Shown one piece after another: positions 28,611 through 38,233 of a DNA stretch of 64,000 bases. Origin of the DNA: Terasakiella sp. SH-1. GTDB lineage: Bacteria; Pseudomonadota; Alphaproteobacteria; Rhodospirillales; Terasakiellaceae. Numbering within the stretch: the first letter of the stretch is position 1; each line of letters starts with the position of its first letter. Below the pieces are notes generated by a model. The model made no database searches. It was not told the DNA's origin and saw only the letters and a list, made by a program, of their open reading frames with translations. Position numbers and translations under genes: made by a program. The DNA lies in the NCBI RefSeq assembly GCF_004564135.1, contig NZ_CP038255.1, forward strand, positions 714,501 through 778,500, read 5' to 3'.

Positions 28611-29309
28611 ATGTGGAAACGGATGTTCGGCCCGGACCTGCGACGGGAATGGTATCTGATCAAGATGCCGGAAGGGCCGATGAAGCAATATTATCGCAAA
28701 CCCATTCCCTGGCCGGAAACCGATTATCGCGAGCTGGAATATCTCTGCATTGATCTGGAGCTAACAGGTCTCAATCCTGAAACGGATGAAATTCTCAGTG
28801 TCGGTTTTGCCCCGATTGTGGATCAGAATGTGATCCTGTCTGAATCGGCCCATTATCTGGTGCGTCCCAGTGGGGAGTTGCCCGAAGATTCTGTCGTGGT
28901 GCATGGCTTGACCGATGATCGTCTGGCAGAAGCCGAGCCTTTGGAAGATGTGTTGCCCCATGTGTTGATGGCCCTGTCTGGCCGGGTGCTTTTTGCTCAT
29001 CATGCACCAATTGAACTGGGGTTCCTTAACGTTGCCTGTGAACGGATTTATGGGTACCCCTTGCTTACCCGTGCAGTGGATACTTTAGAGCTGGAAAAAC
29101 GCAACCGCCAGCAACGTAACCAGCCTTTGGACGGTGGTGTGTTGCGATTGGCAAAAGCACGCGAAAGCTATAACTTGCCGCGTTATCGTGCTCATAATGC
29201 CCTGGTGGATGCGGTTGCCTCCGGCGAATTGTTCCTTGCTCAGGCCGCTCACAAAACCGCAAAAGGCGAAAAAATAACCTTGCGAGAGCTGATGTTTCGT
29301 AATCGTTGA
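28611..29309 (+). CDS. DEDDh 3'-5' exonuclease (DnaQ-like)
   Basis: 232 residues. Exo I: CIDLELTGLNPETDEI (Asp and Glu). Exo II: LFAHHAPIELGFLN with Asp replaced by Glu at the usual position. Exo III: YRAHNALVDAVASGELFL (His and Asp). It resembles DNA polymerase III epsilon-type nucleases found downstream of cNMP/CBS/DUF294 genes. It starts 10 bp after that gene with AGGGG upstream, so it is in the same operon. The link between a nuclease and a symporter regulator is recurrent but unexplained. Confidence 0.85.
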   Translation: MWKRMFGPDLRREWYLIKMPEGPMKQYYRKPIPWPETDYRELEYLCIDLELTGLNPETDEILSVGFAPIVDQNVILSESAHYLVRPSGELPEDSVVVHGLTDDRLAEAEPLEDVLPHVLMALSGRVLFAHHAPIELGFLNVACERIYGYPLLTRAVDTLELEKRNRQQRNQPLDGGVLRLAKARESYNLPRYRAHNALVDAVASGELFLAQAAHKTAKGEKITLRELMFRNR

Positions 29310-29408
29310 GAAAACTTGTGAATTTACGCAGGAAAAGCTTGAGTTTTTTCGGGTTTCCTCGCATTTTCTCCTGACTTTATTTCTGACGGTTAAAAAAGAA
29401 GATCACTC

Positions 29409-29924
29409 ATGTGGGACATTATTATCGCCATCTCTCTGGTTTTTGTTGTCTGTGGACCGATTTGGGCCATTTGCCGTTATCTGCGCGTTGATCTTCCCAA
29501 GTTTATTCTGCCCATGTTGGCGGGTGTGACCCTCTTGGGGTTTAATGCCTATATGCGTTATACATGGGGGGACCGCACGGCCGAAGCATTTCCCCCAGAA
29601 GTGGTTGTTCTAAAAGAATACCGTCATTCTAACCTGTTTGAACCCTGGACATTCCTGTGGCCGCGTGTCTCTCACCTGATTGCGGCGGATACCACACAGA
29701 CCCGCACAAATGCAAATTACCCAGATGTCATTATGGGCTCTACGGTGATGATGCAGGAACATCAGGATACGACTGAAATGTCGGTCTTGGTCAATTGTAA
29801 GGAAGGGTTGGTTGCCGTTTTGCCAACCAATATGGTTGCACAAGGCCAAAACCCTATTGAAACAGCGCAATGGACAGCACGTAGCGAATTTCCATTCATT
29901 GCTGATTTCTACTGTAAACCATAA
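29409..29924 (+). CDS. Hypothetical membrane protein
   Basis: 171 residues, not recognised. Two N-terminal hydrophobic helices (IIIAISLVFVVCGPIWAI and FILPMLAGVTLLGFNAYM) are followed by an outside or cytoplasmic domain of about 120 residues with two Cys (VNCKEG and FYCKP near the C-terminus). The start follows a TTAAAAAAGAAG stretch. Function unknown. Confidence 0.7.
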   Translation: MWDIIIAISLVFVVCGPIWAICRYLRVDLPKFILPMLAGVTLLGFNAYMRYTWGDRTAEAFPPEVVVLKEYRHSNLFEPWTFLWPRVSHLIAADTTQTRTNANYPDVIMGSTVMMQEHQDTTEMSVLVNCKEGLVAVLPTNMVAQGQNPIETAQWTARSEFPFIADFYCKP

Positions 29925-29935
29925 CGGGCAGGCTC

Positions 29936-30349
29936 TTAGCCCTCCGTCCCCTTGATGAGATAGTCTTTAATCGTCAAGTCCTGTTCGACCATATGTTTGA
30001 GGACAAGGGCGCGCAAGAACAGGGTTGAGGCTTCGACCTGATCTGATGCATCATTTTGACACAGATCCTGATAAACCTGCACGGCATCTTCCAGCAGGCT
30101 GTGATGGTGGCGCTTGTGTGTATTGTAATCAGGAAAGCCAATATTCTTCATGATCTGTTCTTCATAATGGAAATGGCTTTTGACCTCATCCATCAGGCTG
30201 GAAAACAGGTCGCATAAATCGGGGTGTGCCATTTCATTTGCAATGGCATCCAGAAAATCGTTAAACAGATTGATCAGCTTTTGGTGTTGCCGATCAACAC
30301 TGACCAGTTCAGTTGTGAGCTTGTGGCTCCATTCAATTTTCTTAGTCAC
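29936..30349 (-). CDS. Bacteriohaemerythrin
   Basis: About 137 residues, standard size for a single-domain haemerythrin that binds O2 at a di-iron site. Ligands visible: His in DRQHQKLI; HFHYEEQIM (H-x-x-x-E); TKHKRH-like NTHKRHHHSLL; and the C-terminal LKHMVEQDLTIKDYL (H-x4-D). The GTG at 30349 with GAAGG upstream starts TKKIEWSHKL, matching family N-termini. It may supply or sense oxygen under micro-oxic conditions. Confidence 0.92.
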   Translation of the reverse strand: MTKKIEWSHKLTTELVSVDRQHQKLINLFNDFLDAIANEMAHPDLCDLFSSLMDEVKSHFHYEEQIMKNIGFPDYNTHKRHHHSLLEDAVQVYQDLCQNDASDQVEASTLFLRALVLKHMVEQDLTIKDYLIKGTEG

Positions 30350-30430
30350 GTGCAGCCTTCTTTGATATTTTTGCTGCAAGTCTATGGTATTTTTAAGCTT
30401 GCTTCTACGCTTTCTTGATCCCAGCTGGAA

Positions 30431-31420
30431 TTATTCTTCGATTTTTTCAACAGCTTGGCGGATGACATCTGCATTGGCATCATTCAAAAACATATGTTCA
30501 CTGAGATAACGACGCCAGGCTTTGGCCCCACGCTGCCCTTGGAAAAGTCCGAAGAGATGTTTAGCCATATGGCGTACATAAACATCATTTTCAACCTGTT
30601 GATCAACATAAGGCAGGAATTTTTCCAGAGCTTCTTTTCGTCCAATCACCGGGGCATCTTCCCCATAAATCAGCTGATCGGCATTTGCCATGATATAGGG
30701 GGTTTCATAAGCAGCCCGTCCAATCATCACGCCATCCACTTTATCAAGATGACTGGCAGCTTCTTCAATGCTTTGAATACCACCGTTTAAGATGATTTCC
30801 AGATGGGGGAAATCTTGTTTGATCATATGAACAATATCATGGCGAAGCGGGGGGATCTCTCGGTTTTGTTTCGGGCTCAAGCCTTTCAGCCAAGCTTTGC
30901 GCGCATGAATAATAAAGGTCTCACAGCCAGTTTGGGCAATCGTATCAATAAAGGCCCCTAGCAATTCGTAACTGTCCAGATCATCAATGCCAATACGATG
31001 TTTAACGGTAATGGGCACTTCACTGGCATCCTGCATGGCCTTGATGCAATCGGCTACAAGGGCGGGTTCTGCCATCAAACAGGCCCCAAAACGCCCGGCA
31101 CTGACACGGTCACTGGGGCAACCGCAGTTCAGATTGATTTCGTCATATCCCCAGTCATTGGCAATTTTACAACATTGTGCCAGTTGAGCAGGGTCACTTC
31201 CCCCTAGTTGTAAGGCGATGGGGTGTTCAATATCGCTATAATCCAGAAAGCGCCCCGGTCCATCTTTGCCAAAAATAATGGCTGGTGCCACAACCATTTC
31301 AGTATACAGCAATGTATTCTTTGTCAGCCCCCGCATAAACACCCGTTGATGACGGTCAGTCCATTCCATCATCGGGGCTACAGAAAGGCGGCGATCCAGC
31401 TTTTTAGGTGAAGTGTTCAT
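30431..31420 (-). CDS. dusA: tRNA-dihydrouridine(20/20a) synthase
   Basis: Flavoenzyme reducing U20/U20a in the tRNA D-loop. About 329 residues. SVAPMMEWTDRHQR is the FMN-binding start; catalytic Cys lies in NLNCGCPSDRV; then HARKAWLKGLSP (DusA-specific), LNGGI and DGVMIGRAAYETPY. The ATG at 31420 was chosen; a TTG twelve codons earlier is weaker. dusA is a known integration target, but its 3' end here seems intact and no integrase adjoins it. Confidence 0.95.
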   Translation of the reverse strand: MNTSPKKLDRRLSVAPMMEWTDRHQRVFMRGLTKNTLLYTEMVVAPAIIFGKDGPGRFLDYSDIEHPIALQLGGSDPAQLAQCCKIANDWGYDEINLNCGCPSDRVSAGRFGACLMAEPALVADCIKAMQDASEVPITVKHRIGIDDLDSYELLGAFIDTIAQTGCETFIIHARKAWLKGLSPKQNREIPPLRHDIVHMIKQDFPHLEIILNGGIQSIEEAASHLDKVDGVMIGRAAYETPYIMANADQLIYGEDAPVIGRKEALEKFLPYVDQQVENDVYVRHMAKHLFGLFQGQRGAKAWRRYLSEHMFLNDANADVIRQAVEKIEE

Positions 31421-31485
31421 AGCCGCGCAATATAAGCAGCTGGGGCTCTTTTTCAAGAGAATTCATCGCTAGGATCAAGCCTGCT

Positions 31486-31692
31486 TTAATCCAGACGGAA
31501 GCCGACTTTCAAGACAACTTGGTAATGACCGACTTTTCCTTCCACAATATGACCTCGGGTTTCTTTGACTTCAAACCAGTCCATATGTTTGATGCTTTGA
31601 GATGCCTTGGCTAAAGCGGTTTCAATCGCATCTTCAATGCTTTTGGTGGATGATCCGACGATTTCAACTTTTTTATAGACGTGACTGCTCAT
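31486..31692 (-). CDS. Dodecin flavin-binding protein
   Basis: 68 residues, typical. Motifs: VYKKVEIVGSS, AIETALAKAS, then WFEVKETRGHI, with the Trp that stacks on flavin, and YQVVLKVGFRLD. Dodecins form 12-mers that store riboflavin or FMN and limit photodamage. It stands alone between dusA and a divergent sensor kinase. Confidence 0.93.
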   Translation of the reverse strand: MSSHVYKKVEIVGSSTKSIEDAIETALAKASQSIKHMDWFEVKETRGHIVEGKVGHYQVVLKVGFRLD

Positions 31693-31775
31693 AACTGAAT
31701 CCCTGTATATACAATGGACAATATTTTCTTATTATATTGGATATAGGAATGAAGAGGCCCAATACGTAGGAAAAA

Positions 31776-34595
31776 ATGGTGGTGTATCCGACCTCACTGG
31801 CTAAAAAACGCCTGATTACTTTTATACTGATTGCCTTTTTTGGGTTGTTTTGTTCGGTTGGGGCTGGGGTCTTTGTTAAGGTCTGGTATCAAAACAGTTT
31901 GAAAATTGCTGAAAAAAACTGGGGGGCGAATGTAGCATCCCAGATTAAAAGTGAGATTTCTCGTGAGACGGAAGTTTTACACAGCGTTAAAAGTATCTTA
32001 TCTGGTCAAAGCGACTTTCCCAAAGATCACATCGACGTTTTTATGTCCTCTTCACTTGTACGCTATCCTCATTTACAACAGGTTTTTTGGGGGGAGAAAA
32101 CCCGGAAAAGGGGCCGGACCTATAACATGACGCAGGTCTTTCTGCGCAATCGGACAGGTGTTGAGAGTGAAGAAAATATTCTGGACCTTCGCGAAATTGA
32201 TTTACTTGTGGAACGGACGCAACGAAGCCGCCGTTTATTAATTGTTCCCAAGGGAAGTTTGCGTGGTCAAAGCCTTTTTTATGCAGCCTTACCAGTGAAC
32301 GCCGGGGAGGGCACAGGCCATAATGTGGTTGAGGGAGTACTCCTTGCCCAATTTGATTTTGGAAATCTCTTTCGCCGGGTTTTGACCACGCGAGCAGGTC
32401 AGATGGAAGCGATTGAATTATATGATGTGACCTTATCAATTGTGCCATTAAGGCTCTTTTCCCATCATGGCAATGCACTGAAAAAGACAGCGGGGATGAC
32501 CCGTTTTGCCGTTGCAGGGCGGATTTTTGAGGTGCGTTTCCAATCGCTAGGGCAAAACCAGTTTGTACCGATATGGCTTTTGGTCATTTTGCTGGGGGTG
32601 GTGATCACCGGGCTGGTGCTTGTCTTGACCTTCAGAATGAACCAGATGGCGTTTATGATTGAAGATGGGGTCGCACTTCAAACCCAAGACCTCAATCAGC
32701 GAAATTTATTGTCACGTCACTTTCTGAATTCAACGTTGGAGGCGTTTTTTGCCCTTGATGAGAAGGGAATGATTATTAAAGGCAATACACGGGGGGATGA
32801 GTTGTTTTTTGGCGGACTGGAAAGTTGTGTCGGGCGGCCTATCGCTGAATTGTTTATTCCGATTGAGTTTAACAAGATACTCACATCGCAAGGCGGGTTT
32901 CATCCTATTGAATTGAATAAGGCCATTGCCGTGGACGGGCGGGCTTATGATGGGGAAAAAATCCCGTTGGAGGTTCGCCTTACCGAGATTGAAGGGGCAG
33001 AAGACTTTAAATGGCTGGTGATTTGTCGTGATATTACAATGCGGATGCGGGCGGAAAAAAGACTGGCAAACAGTGATAAACAGTTCCGTCAGGCGTTTAC
33101 GCTCAGCTCTGTTCCCATGGCGATTTTGAATCCCACTGGCTTTATTACGGATTCTAACAAGTCGTTTCAAAAGTTTTTGGGCTATTCTGATCAGGAACTG
33201 TCATCAAAGCCGATTAAAAGTTTCATGCATCCGGATATGGTGGATGAATTTTATGATTGGTTACAAAGTGCGAATGAACGCAAGCGCCAGTCCTATCAGA
33301 CAGAGCAGCGGCTGCTGAATCAGGCAGGGTATAACTTGTGGGTTATTGCCAGTTTCACAGCGGTGTATCGTTTTGACGGCAGTTTGAAACATGTGATTTG
33401 TCAATATCAGGATTTTACAGATCAACGCTATGCTGAACAGGAATTAAAGCTCCACCGCGATAAATTGAAGGAGCTGGTGATTGAACGTACCCGCGAGGTG
33501 GAAGGAACGCGGGAACGGTTGGTGACTTCTATTAACGCGGCAGATAGCGCCATCTTTGTTTATGACAGCAAGATGAACTTGGAATTCTGTAGTGATCTGG
33601 CCTTGGAAATGTTTCCCAAAATGAAACATGTTTTGCAGCCGGGTATCAATGCCTCTGAAATGGTGAAAGTCTGGTCCCTTTACAGTGGGGAAAATGAAGA
33701 ACAGCAAGGCAAGCGTATTGAACGTCTTGAAGGCGGGGTGAATGAAGCTGACGTACGTCTAAATGATGGGCGCTGGATTAAAATCAGTCGTCGTAAAACC
33801 CCCTCTGACGGGACGGTTTCGGTGATGTCGGATGTGACAGCCTATAAGAAACAGCAGGAATTGCTGCGCATACAAGCCGAAGACTTGGCAATTGCCCTGA
33901 AGGGCCAGCAGGAAGTGAACGAACAGCAAAAAATGTTTACCTCTGTCATCTCACATGAATTTAGAACCCCCTTGGCGATCATTGATAGTACGGTTCAGCG
34001 CATCGTGCGTCGGGGGGATAAGTTAAGTGAGGCAGAACTGTATGATCGTTTGGGGCGGATTCGCATTTCAGTAAACCGTTTGTTGAAGTTAATTAAGAGT
34101 ATTTTAACTGCACAGCGCCTGGAAACCGGAAAATTGGAATATAAACCTCATTTTATTGAAATAATTTCTTTCATTCAGGAGGTCTGTAGCTCTCATACGG
34201 AATTGACACAAAACCATAACATTCAGGCCCCTGTTAAAGACGATCAGATTCTGGCAAAACTGGATGGAGAATTGTTTGAACTGGCCTTGGTGAATTTGTT
34301 GAATAACGCAGAAAAATATTCACCTGAGGGCACGACAATCACGGTTAATGTCGCAGAACAGAATGGTTTCATTCATGTTTCAGTCGAAGATGAAGGGATG
34401 GGAATCTCGCTTGATGATCAGACGAAAATCTTTGATCGTTTTTTCCGCTCTTCAGACGTTGGAGCAGCAGAAGGCAGTGGGGTTGGGCTGTCAATTGTTA
34501 AACAGATAATGGTGCTTCATGGGGGTGATGTAACCTTTGAAAGTGTACCGGGTAAGGGAAGCAAGTTCACTTTAGTTATTCCAAAATTAGACTAG
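31776..34595 (+). CDS. CHASE-PAS hybrid-less sensor histidine kinase
   Basis: 939 residues. TM1 about 11-34; periplasmic CHASE-like domain about 38-255 (VRYPHLQQVFW); TM2 about 263-286; PAS at about 315, 435 (with PAC near 520) and 583; a coiled-coil joins them. HisKA at about 720 (SVISHEFRTPLAI, His about 726); HATPase with NLLNNAEKYSPEG (N), DEGMGIS (G1) and GSGVGLSIVKQ (G2). ATG at 31776 with AGGA upstream. No receiver domain. It starts a string of five signalling genes, so its target may be the receiver-PP2C or pseudo-receiver protein downstream. Confidence 0.9.
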   Translation: MVVYPTSLAKKRLITFILIAFFGLFCSVGAGVFVKVWYQNSLKIAEKNWGANVASQIKSEISRETEVLHSVKSILSGQSDFPKDHIDVFMSSSLVRYPHLQQVFWGEKTRKRGRTYNMTQVFLRNRTGVESEENILDLREIDLLVERTQRSRRLLIVPKGSLRGQSLFYAALPVNAGEGTGHNVVEGVLLAQFDFGNLFRRVLTTRAGQMEAIELYDVTLSIVPLRLFSHHGNALKKTAGMTRFAVAGRIFEVRFQSLGQNQFVPIWLLVILLGVVITGLVLVLTFRMNQMAFMIEDGVALQTQDLNQRNLLSRHFLNSTLEAFFALDEKGMIIKGNTRGDELFFGGLESCVGRPIAELFIPIEFNKILTSQGGFHPIELNKAIAVDGRAYDGEKIPLEVRLTEIEGAEDFKWLVICRDITMRMRAEKRLANSDKQFRQAFTLSSVPMAILNPTGFITDSNKSFQKFLGYSDQELSSKPIKSFMHPDMVDEFYDWLQSANERKRQSYQTEQRLLNQAGYNLWVIASFTAVYRFDGSLKHVICQYQDFTDQRYAEQELKLHRDKLKELVIERTREVEGTRERLVTSINAADSAIFVYDSKMNLEFCSDLALEMFPKMKHVLQPGINASEMVKVWSLYSGENEEQQGKRIERLEGGVNEADVRLNDGRWIKISRRKTPSDGTVSVMSDVTAYKKQQELLRIQAEDLAIALKGQQEVNEQQKMFTSVISHEFRTPLAIIDSTVQRIVRRGDKLSEAELYDRLGRIRISVNRLLKLIKSILTAQRLETGKLEYKPHFIEIISFIQEVCSSHTELTQNHNIQAPVKDDQILAKLDGELFELALVNLLNNAEKYSPEGTTITVNVAEQNGFIHVSVEDEGMGISLDDQTKIFDRFFRSSDVGAAEGSGVGLSIVKQIMVLHGGDVTFESVPGKGSKFTLVIPKLD

Positions 34596-34674
34596 TTGTG
34601 TAGTTTCTCGTTTATGCATATGATGCCAATAAAAAAATAATGTGAATTAAATAAAAATAACATGAGGAGGGGAG

Positions 34675-35973
34675 ATGTTCGGGTCATCCCTTAATACAAT
34701 TCGGATGTGCATGGGCACAGCATTGCTTTTGATGCTGGTGCAACTTGTAATGTCCATCTCATCAGGCGCTGTTCTTCCTATTGCTGTGTCTTTGGTTGCT
34801 CTGATCGCGTCTCTTGTCGCCTTGATTTATTTGTCGCGGGTTTCTGGCAAAATCAAGGGGGCCGTTGCTTTTTGCCGCAAGGTTGAAAGTGGCGACTTTG
34901 AAAGCCGGATTACAGACATTGAAGGGTCTGGCGAAATCGCAGAAATGTTGTGGGCTATGAACGGTGTGGTTGACCGTATGGATGCCTTTGTGCGTGAAGC
35001 AATGGCTTCAATGGAAGCTGTCAGCCACAACCGTTTTTACCGCCGTATTCTGGAACCAGGAATGGTCGGGACATTCCTGCATGCTTCCCAAACTATTAAC
35101 ACGGCGACAGACGCCATGGAAAATGTGTCTGCCCGTATGTTGAAAATGGGGGATGAGCTGGAAGAAACCGTTGGTAATGGTGTAGTGGCCATTTTTGAAA
35201 GTGCCAATCAGATCAAGAACCGTTCCCAGAATATGGGCAAACGTCTGGATAGTTCATCAACGCGTTCTGTCGATGTGGCACGTGCTGCACAACGCACCAA
35301 TGAAACGGTACAAATTGTCGCAGATGCGACAGACCAGCTTTCTGCATCCATTACAGAAATTAGCTCTCAGGTAAACCAGTCTGCCGCGATTGCGCGTGAT
35401 GCCGTGGGGAATGCCGAGGCAGCCACATCAGCCATGGATGGCTTGAATGTGGCGGCGAACAAGATCGGAGAAGTGGTGCAATTGATTACGGCGATTGCAG
35501 AACAGACGAATCTCTTGGCCTTGAATGCAACGATTGAGGCAGCGCGCGCGGGTGATGCCGGCAAGGGGTTTGCCGTGGTTGCTGGTGAGGTGAAGAACCT
35601 TGCCAATCAAACAGCGCAGGCTACAGAAGAAATTTCTCAGCAAATTGGTGGTATTCAGGATGCAACGGAACGGGCAAGTGATGCCATCAGCAGTACCAGA
35701 AAAACAATTTCCCAGATTGATAAGATTGCAACAGCTATTGCATCAGCCGTGGAAGAGCAAGGGGCCAGCACTGAAAATATCGCATCTAATATGCGGGATG
35801 TGGCTGAAAACTCCGAAATGGTCCGTAGCCGGATTATTAAGGTTAACCAGGGCTCGGCAACATCTTACAGTGCGGTCATTCGCGTCATGTGGGCGGCGCG
35901 TGATTTGAACAAGCCTGCACAACAACTCGACGATGAAGTCAAAGCATTCCTGAAGAGTTTGCGAACACAATAA
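34675..35973 (+). CDS. Methyl-accepting chemotaxis-type receptor
   Basis: 432 residues. Two N-terminal helices (about 10-30 and 32-52) with almost no periplasmic loop. A HAMP-like and linker region follows, with [16 protein letters not shown]. The signalling domain has the hairpin tip [35 protein letters not shown]. It therefore senses something inside the cell or membrane. GAGGAGGGGAG sits before the ATG. The next gene encodes STAS, so this receptor may feed a partner switch rather than flagellar CheA (inference). Confidence 0.92.
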   Translation: MFGSSLNTIRMCMGTALLLMLVQLVMSISSGAVLPIAVSLVALIASLVALIYLSRVSGKIKGAVAFCRKVESGDFESRITDIEGSGEIAEMLWAMNGVVDRMDAFVREAMASMEAVSHNRFYRRILEPGMVGTFLHASQTINTATDAMENVSARMLKMGDELEETVGNGVVAIFESANQIKNRSQNMGKRLDSSSTRSVDVARAAQRTNETVQIVADATDQLSASITEISSQVNQSAAIARDAVGNAEAATSAMDGLNVAANKIGEVVQLITAIAEQTNLLALNATIEAARAGDAGKGFAVVAGEVKNLANQTAQATEEISQQIGGIQDATERASDAISSTRKTISQIDKIATAIASAVEEQGASTENIASNMRDVAENSEMVRSRIIKVNQGSATSYSAVIRVMWAARDLNKPAQQLDDEVKAFLKSLRTQ

Positions 35974-35993
35974 ATGAGAACAGAGAGAAATTA

Positions 35994-36299
35994 ATGCAAC
36001 ATACAATTACTGAAAATAACGGGGTCGTACACGTCAAGCTGTTAGGGGAGTTGACGTTAACTGACGAGGAAAGCTTCCGTTCCCTTAGTCTGGAGGCATC
36101 CGAAGCAAATGGCAGCAAATGTGTCATTGACCTGACAGGGTTGGAGTTTCTGGATTCCGCAGGTCTTGGGCTTTTGCTTGTTTTAAAAGAGTTTTGTGAT
36201 GATACATCCAAGACTGTTTCACTGATCCCTGGTTCCGGGGATGTACGTGAGATCCTTGATATTTCAGAATTTTCGAGCCTGATCCCTTACGAAGAGTAA
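35994..36299 (+). CDS. STAS-domain anti-sigma-factor antagonist (RsbV/SpoIIAA-like)
   Basis: 101 residues, a single STAS domain. The phosphorylatable Ser lies in LEFLDSAGLGLLLVL, preceded by CVIDLTG. Unphosphorylated STAS proteins bind and block an RsbW-type kinase. The start is 20 bp after the receptor gene with AGAGAG upstream; the kinase gene follows 9 bp later. Confidence 0.93.
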   Translation: MQHTITENNGVVHVKLLGELTLTDEESFRSLSLEASEANGSKCVIDLTGLEFLDSAGLGLLLVLKEFCDDTSKTVSLIPGSGDVREILDISEFSSLIPYEE

Positions 36300-36308
36300 T
36301 TATTTCCG

Positions 36309-37190
36309 ATGGAAAGCTGGAAAAGCAACTGTCTGGTCATTGAAAGTGATCCCGAAGCACGCCAGAAAATTACGAACTGCGTGAGCGTTCATGGTTTCGG
36401 CATGGTGTTTTGTGATGGCTTGAAGACCTGTCCTCCATTGGAACATGAGCCTGACACCATTATTTTTGGCCCCGGTGCCATCATGTCTGAGGACGATGAT
36501 GTCAGCGATATGGAACTCCTCATTCGGGAATGCCAAATTCCGATCCTGTGTTGGCCGGATCAAAAGGCGATGTTGGACGAACGTTATGAGGATGTGCACA
36601 GCTATCATGGTTGTGAAGACATTACTCATATGGTGTTGTCCTATGTGTTATCCCATGCACGGCGACGCAACATCCGTGAAATGATGTTGAATGCGGTGGA
36701 AGGGATTTCGCATTTAAATTCTGGTGAATTTGTCTTTAAAAATTTTGAAGAAGCACAGGCGCTTGCCCGCTTGCTGTCCAGTTTATCTCCAGACAAAAAA
36801 ATATTGCGTCTGGGGATGATGGAATTGTTTGTAAATGCCATTGAACACGGCAATCTGGAAATTACCCACGAAGAAAAGATTGATTTGCGCAATCAGGGGC
36901 GCTGGGTTGAAGAAATTGAAAAACGTCAGGAAGACGCTGTTTTTCGTGAGCGATGCGCCAGCTTAAAACTTAAACGTGACAATGACAGACTGTACCTTAG
37001 GTTGGAAGATGAGGGGCAGGGGTTTGACTGGGAAAAGGTCATGAAAGCCATGCAGGAAAAAGCCAACTTGACGAAATCCGGGCGTGGTATTGTCATTGTG
37101 CAGAAATCCGGTTTGGAAAATATCAGTTATATTGGCAAGGGTAATATTGTCGAATGTTCCTTTGAAATCACAAATAAAGAGGGGTTGTGA
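36309..37190 (+). CDS. RsbW-like anti-sigma/serine kinase with N-terminal degenerate receiver
   Basis: 293 residues. The first 120 resemble a receiver fold (CLVIESDPEARQKI; IIFGPGAIM; PILCWPD) but lack the phospho-acceptor Asp and Lys, so it is probably a pseudo-receiver. The C-terminal GHKL ATPase has the N box MELFVNAIEHGNLE, G1 EDEGQGFDW and G2 GRGIVIVQ. It would phosphorylate the STAS protein upstream. Its stop TGA overlaps the start of the PP2C gene by one base. No sigma factor is encoded nearby. Confidence 0.85.
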   Translation: MESWKSNCLVIESDPEARQKITNCVSVHGFGMVFCDGLKTCPPLEHEPDTIIFGPGAIMSEDDDVSDMELLIRECQIPILCWPDQKAMLDERYEDVHSYHGCEDITHMVLSYVLSHARRRNIREMMLNAVEGISHLNSGEFVFKNFEEAQALARLLSSLSPDKKILRLGMMELFVNAIEHGNLEITHEEKIDLRNQGRWVEEIEKRQEDAVFRERCASLKLKRDNDRLYLRLEDEGQGFDWEKVMKAMQEKANLTKSGRGIVIVQKSGLENISYIGKGNIVECSFEITNKEGL

Positions 37191-38233
37191 TGGTCAAAAT
37201 TCTGTGTATCGAAGACGAAAAAGACCTGCGCCGCGATATTTGTGAAGAATTGCGTGATAATGATTATGACGTGATTGAAGCTTCCAACGGGGCGCAGGGA
37301 CTTGATTTGATCCGCACCGAAATGCCTGACTTGGTTTTATGCGATATTCGAATGCCCATTATGGATGGCTATGAGCTGTTGGATACGGTGCGTAACAGTT
37401 ATGGACAGTGGGCCAATGTGCCTTTCCTTTTTCTGACAGCTTTTGGTGAACGTGAAGATGTGCTCAAAGGGCTGTCTTGTGGGGCAGATGATTATCTGAC
37501 CAAACCAATTGACTATGACATGTTGATTGCGCGTGTGGTGACCGTATTGCGACAGGTCAACCGGGTAACGCAACAGGTCAAGAACGATCAGCGTGAAATG
37601 CAGAAAGAGCTGAATCGCGCTCACGCCATGCAGCGTGACCTTCTGCCTTCTGAAGAGAAAGAACGCTTGTTAGAACGGGCCTATAACCTGACGATCTCAA
37701 GCCATTATGAACCATCGACCGAGCTGGGTGGGGATATTTGGGGAATGCACCTGATGTCCCCCAGTAAGGTGATGTTCTATCTTGTGGATTTCTCTGGTCA
37801 TGGCATTGCGGCTGCCATGAATACATTCAGGCTACACAGTAAAATTGATAGCGAACCCATTGGGGAGATGAACCCGGCTGAATATTTAATGCATTTGAAT
37901 GAATGGCTAAGTACTCAATTACAGACCGGGCAATATGCAACCATCACATTGGGTGTCATTGATCTGGAGCGTCATGTGTTTGAATATGCTGCTGCCGGGT
38001 CAACCACACCCATTCGTCTGGATCATCAAAAGCAGAAAATTGAGCTGGGTTCAGGAAAAGGGATTCCCCTTGGGCTTAGTGCTAAGGCCAAGTATGAAAA
38101 CCGGACAATGGAATTCAATAAAGGGGACGGGATCTTCCTTTATAGCGATGCCTTGATTGAACATGGTCGCAAAGAAGGCTTAAGCCTTGGGCGTGATGGT
38201 GTGGAAATGCTGGCGCTGGAAGCCCTGTATTAA
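37190..38233 (+). CDS. Receiver-PP2C (RsbU/SpoIIE-like) phosphatase, frameshifted near the C-terminus
   Basis: 347 residues in frame. Receiver at 1-125 (CIEDEKDL, CDIRMPIMDGY with the acceptor Asp, FLTAFG, DYLTKPID); coiled coil; PP2C core from MQRDLLP, with STELGGDIWG and VDFSGHGIAAAM as metal-binding Asp motifs. The frame stops at TAA 38231, but a +1 shift lets it run to 38324, giving ILQPFLDQAPRP then LSDDLTAFYCAWNG. That supplies the missing C-terminal DDLT motif that coordinates metal. Either a recent mutation, a sequencing error or programmed +1 frameshifting. It would dephosphorylate the STAS protein. Confidence 0.85.
   Translation: MVKILCIEDEKDLRRDICEELRDNDYDVIEASNGAQGLDLIRTEMPDLVLCDIRMPIMDGYELLDTVRNSYGQWANVPFLFLTAFGEREDVLKGLSCGADDYLTKPIDYDMLIARVVTVLRQVNRVTQQVKNDQREMQKELNRAHAMQRDLLPSEEKERLLERAYNLTISSHYEPSTELGGDIWGMHLMSPSKVMFYLVDFSGHGIAAAMNTFRLHSKIDSEPIGEMNPAEYLMHLNEWLSTQLQTGQYATITLGVIDLERHVFEYAAAGSTTPIRLDHQKQKIELGSGKGIPLGLSAKAKYENRTMEFNKGDGIFLYSDALIEHGRKEGLSLGRDGVEMLALEALY

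Noticed and set aside
30431-31456. Integration event in dusA
   Set aside because: The 5' and 3' parts of dusA are continuous and no integrase is adjacent.
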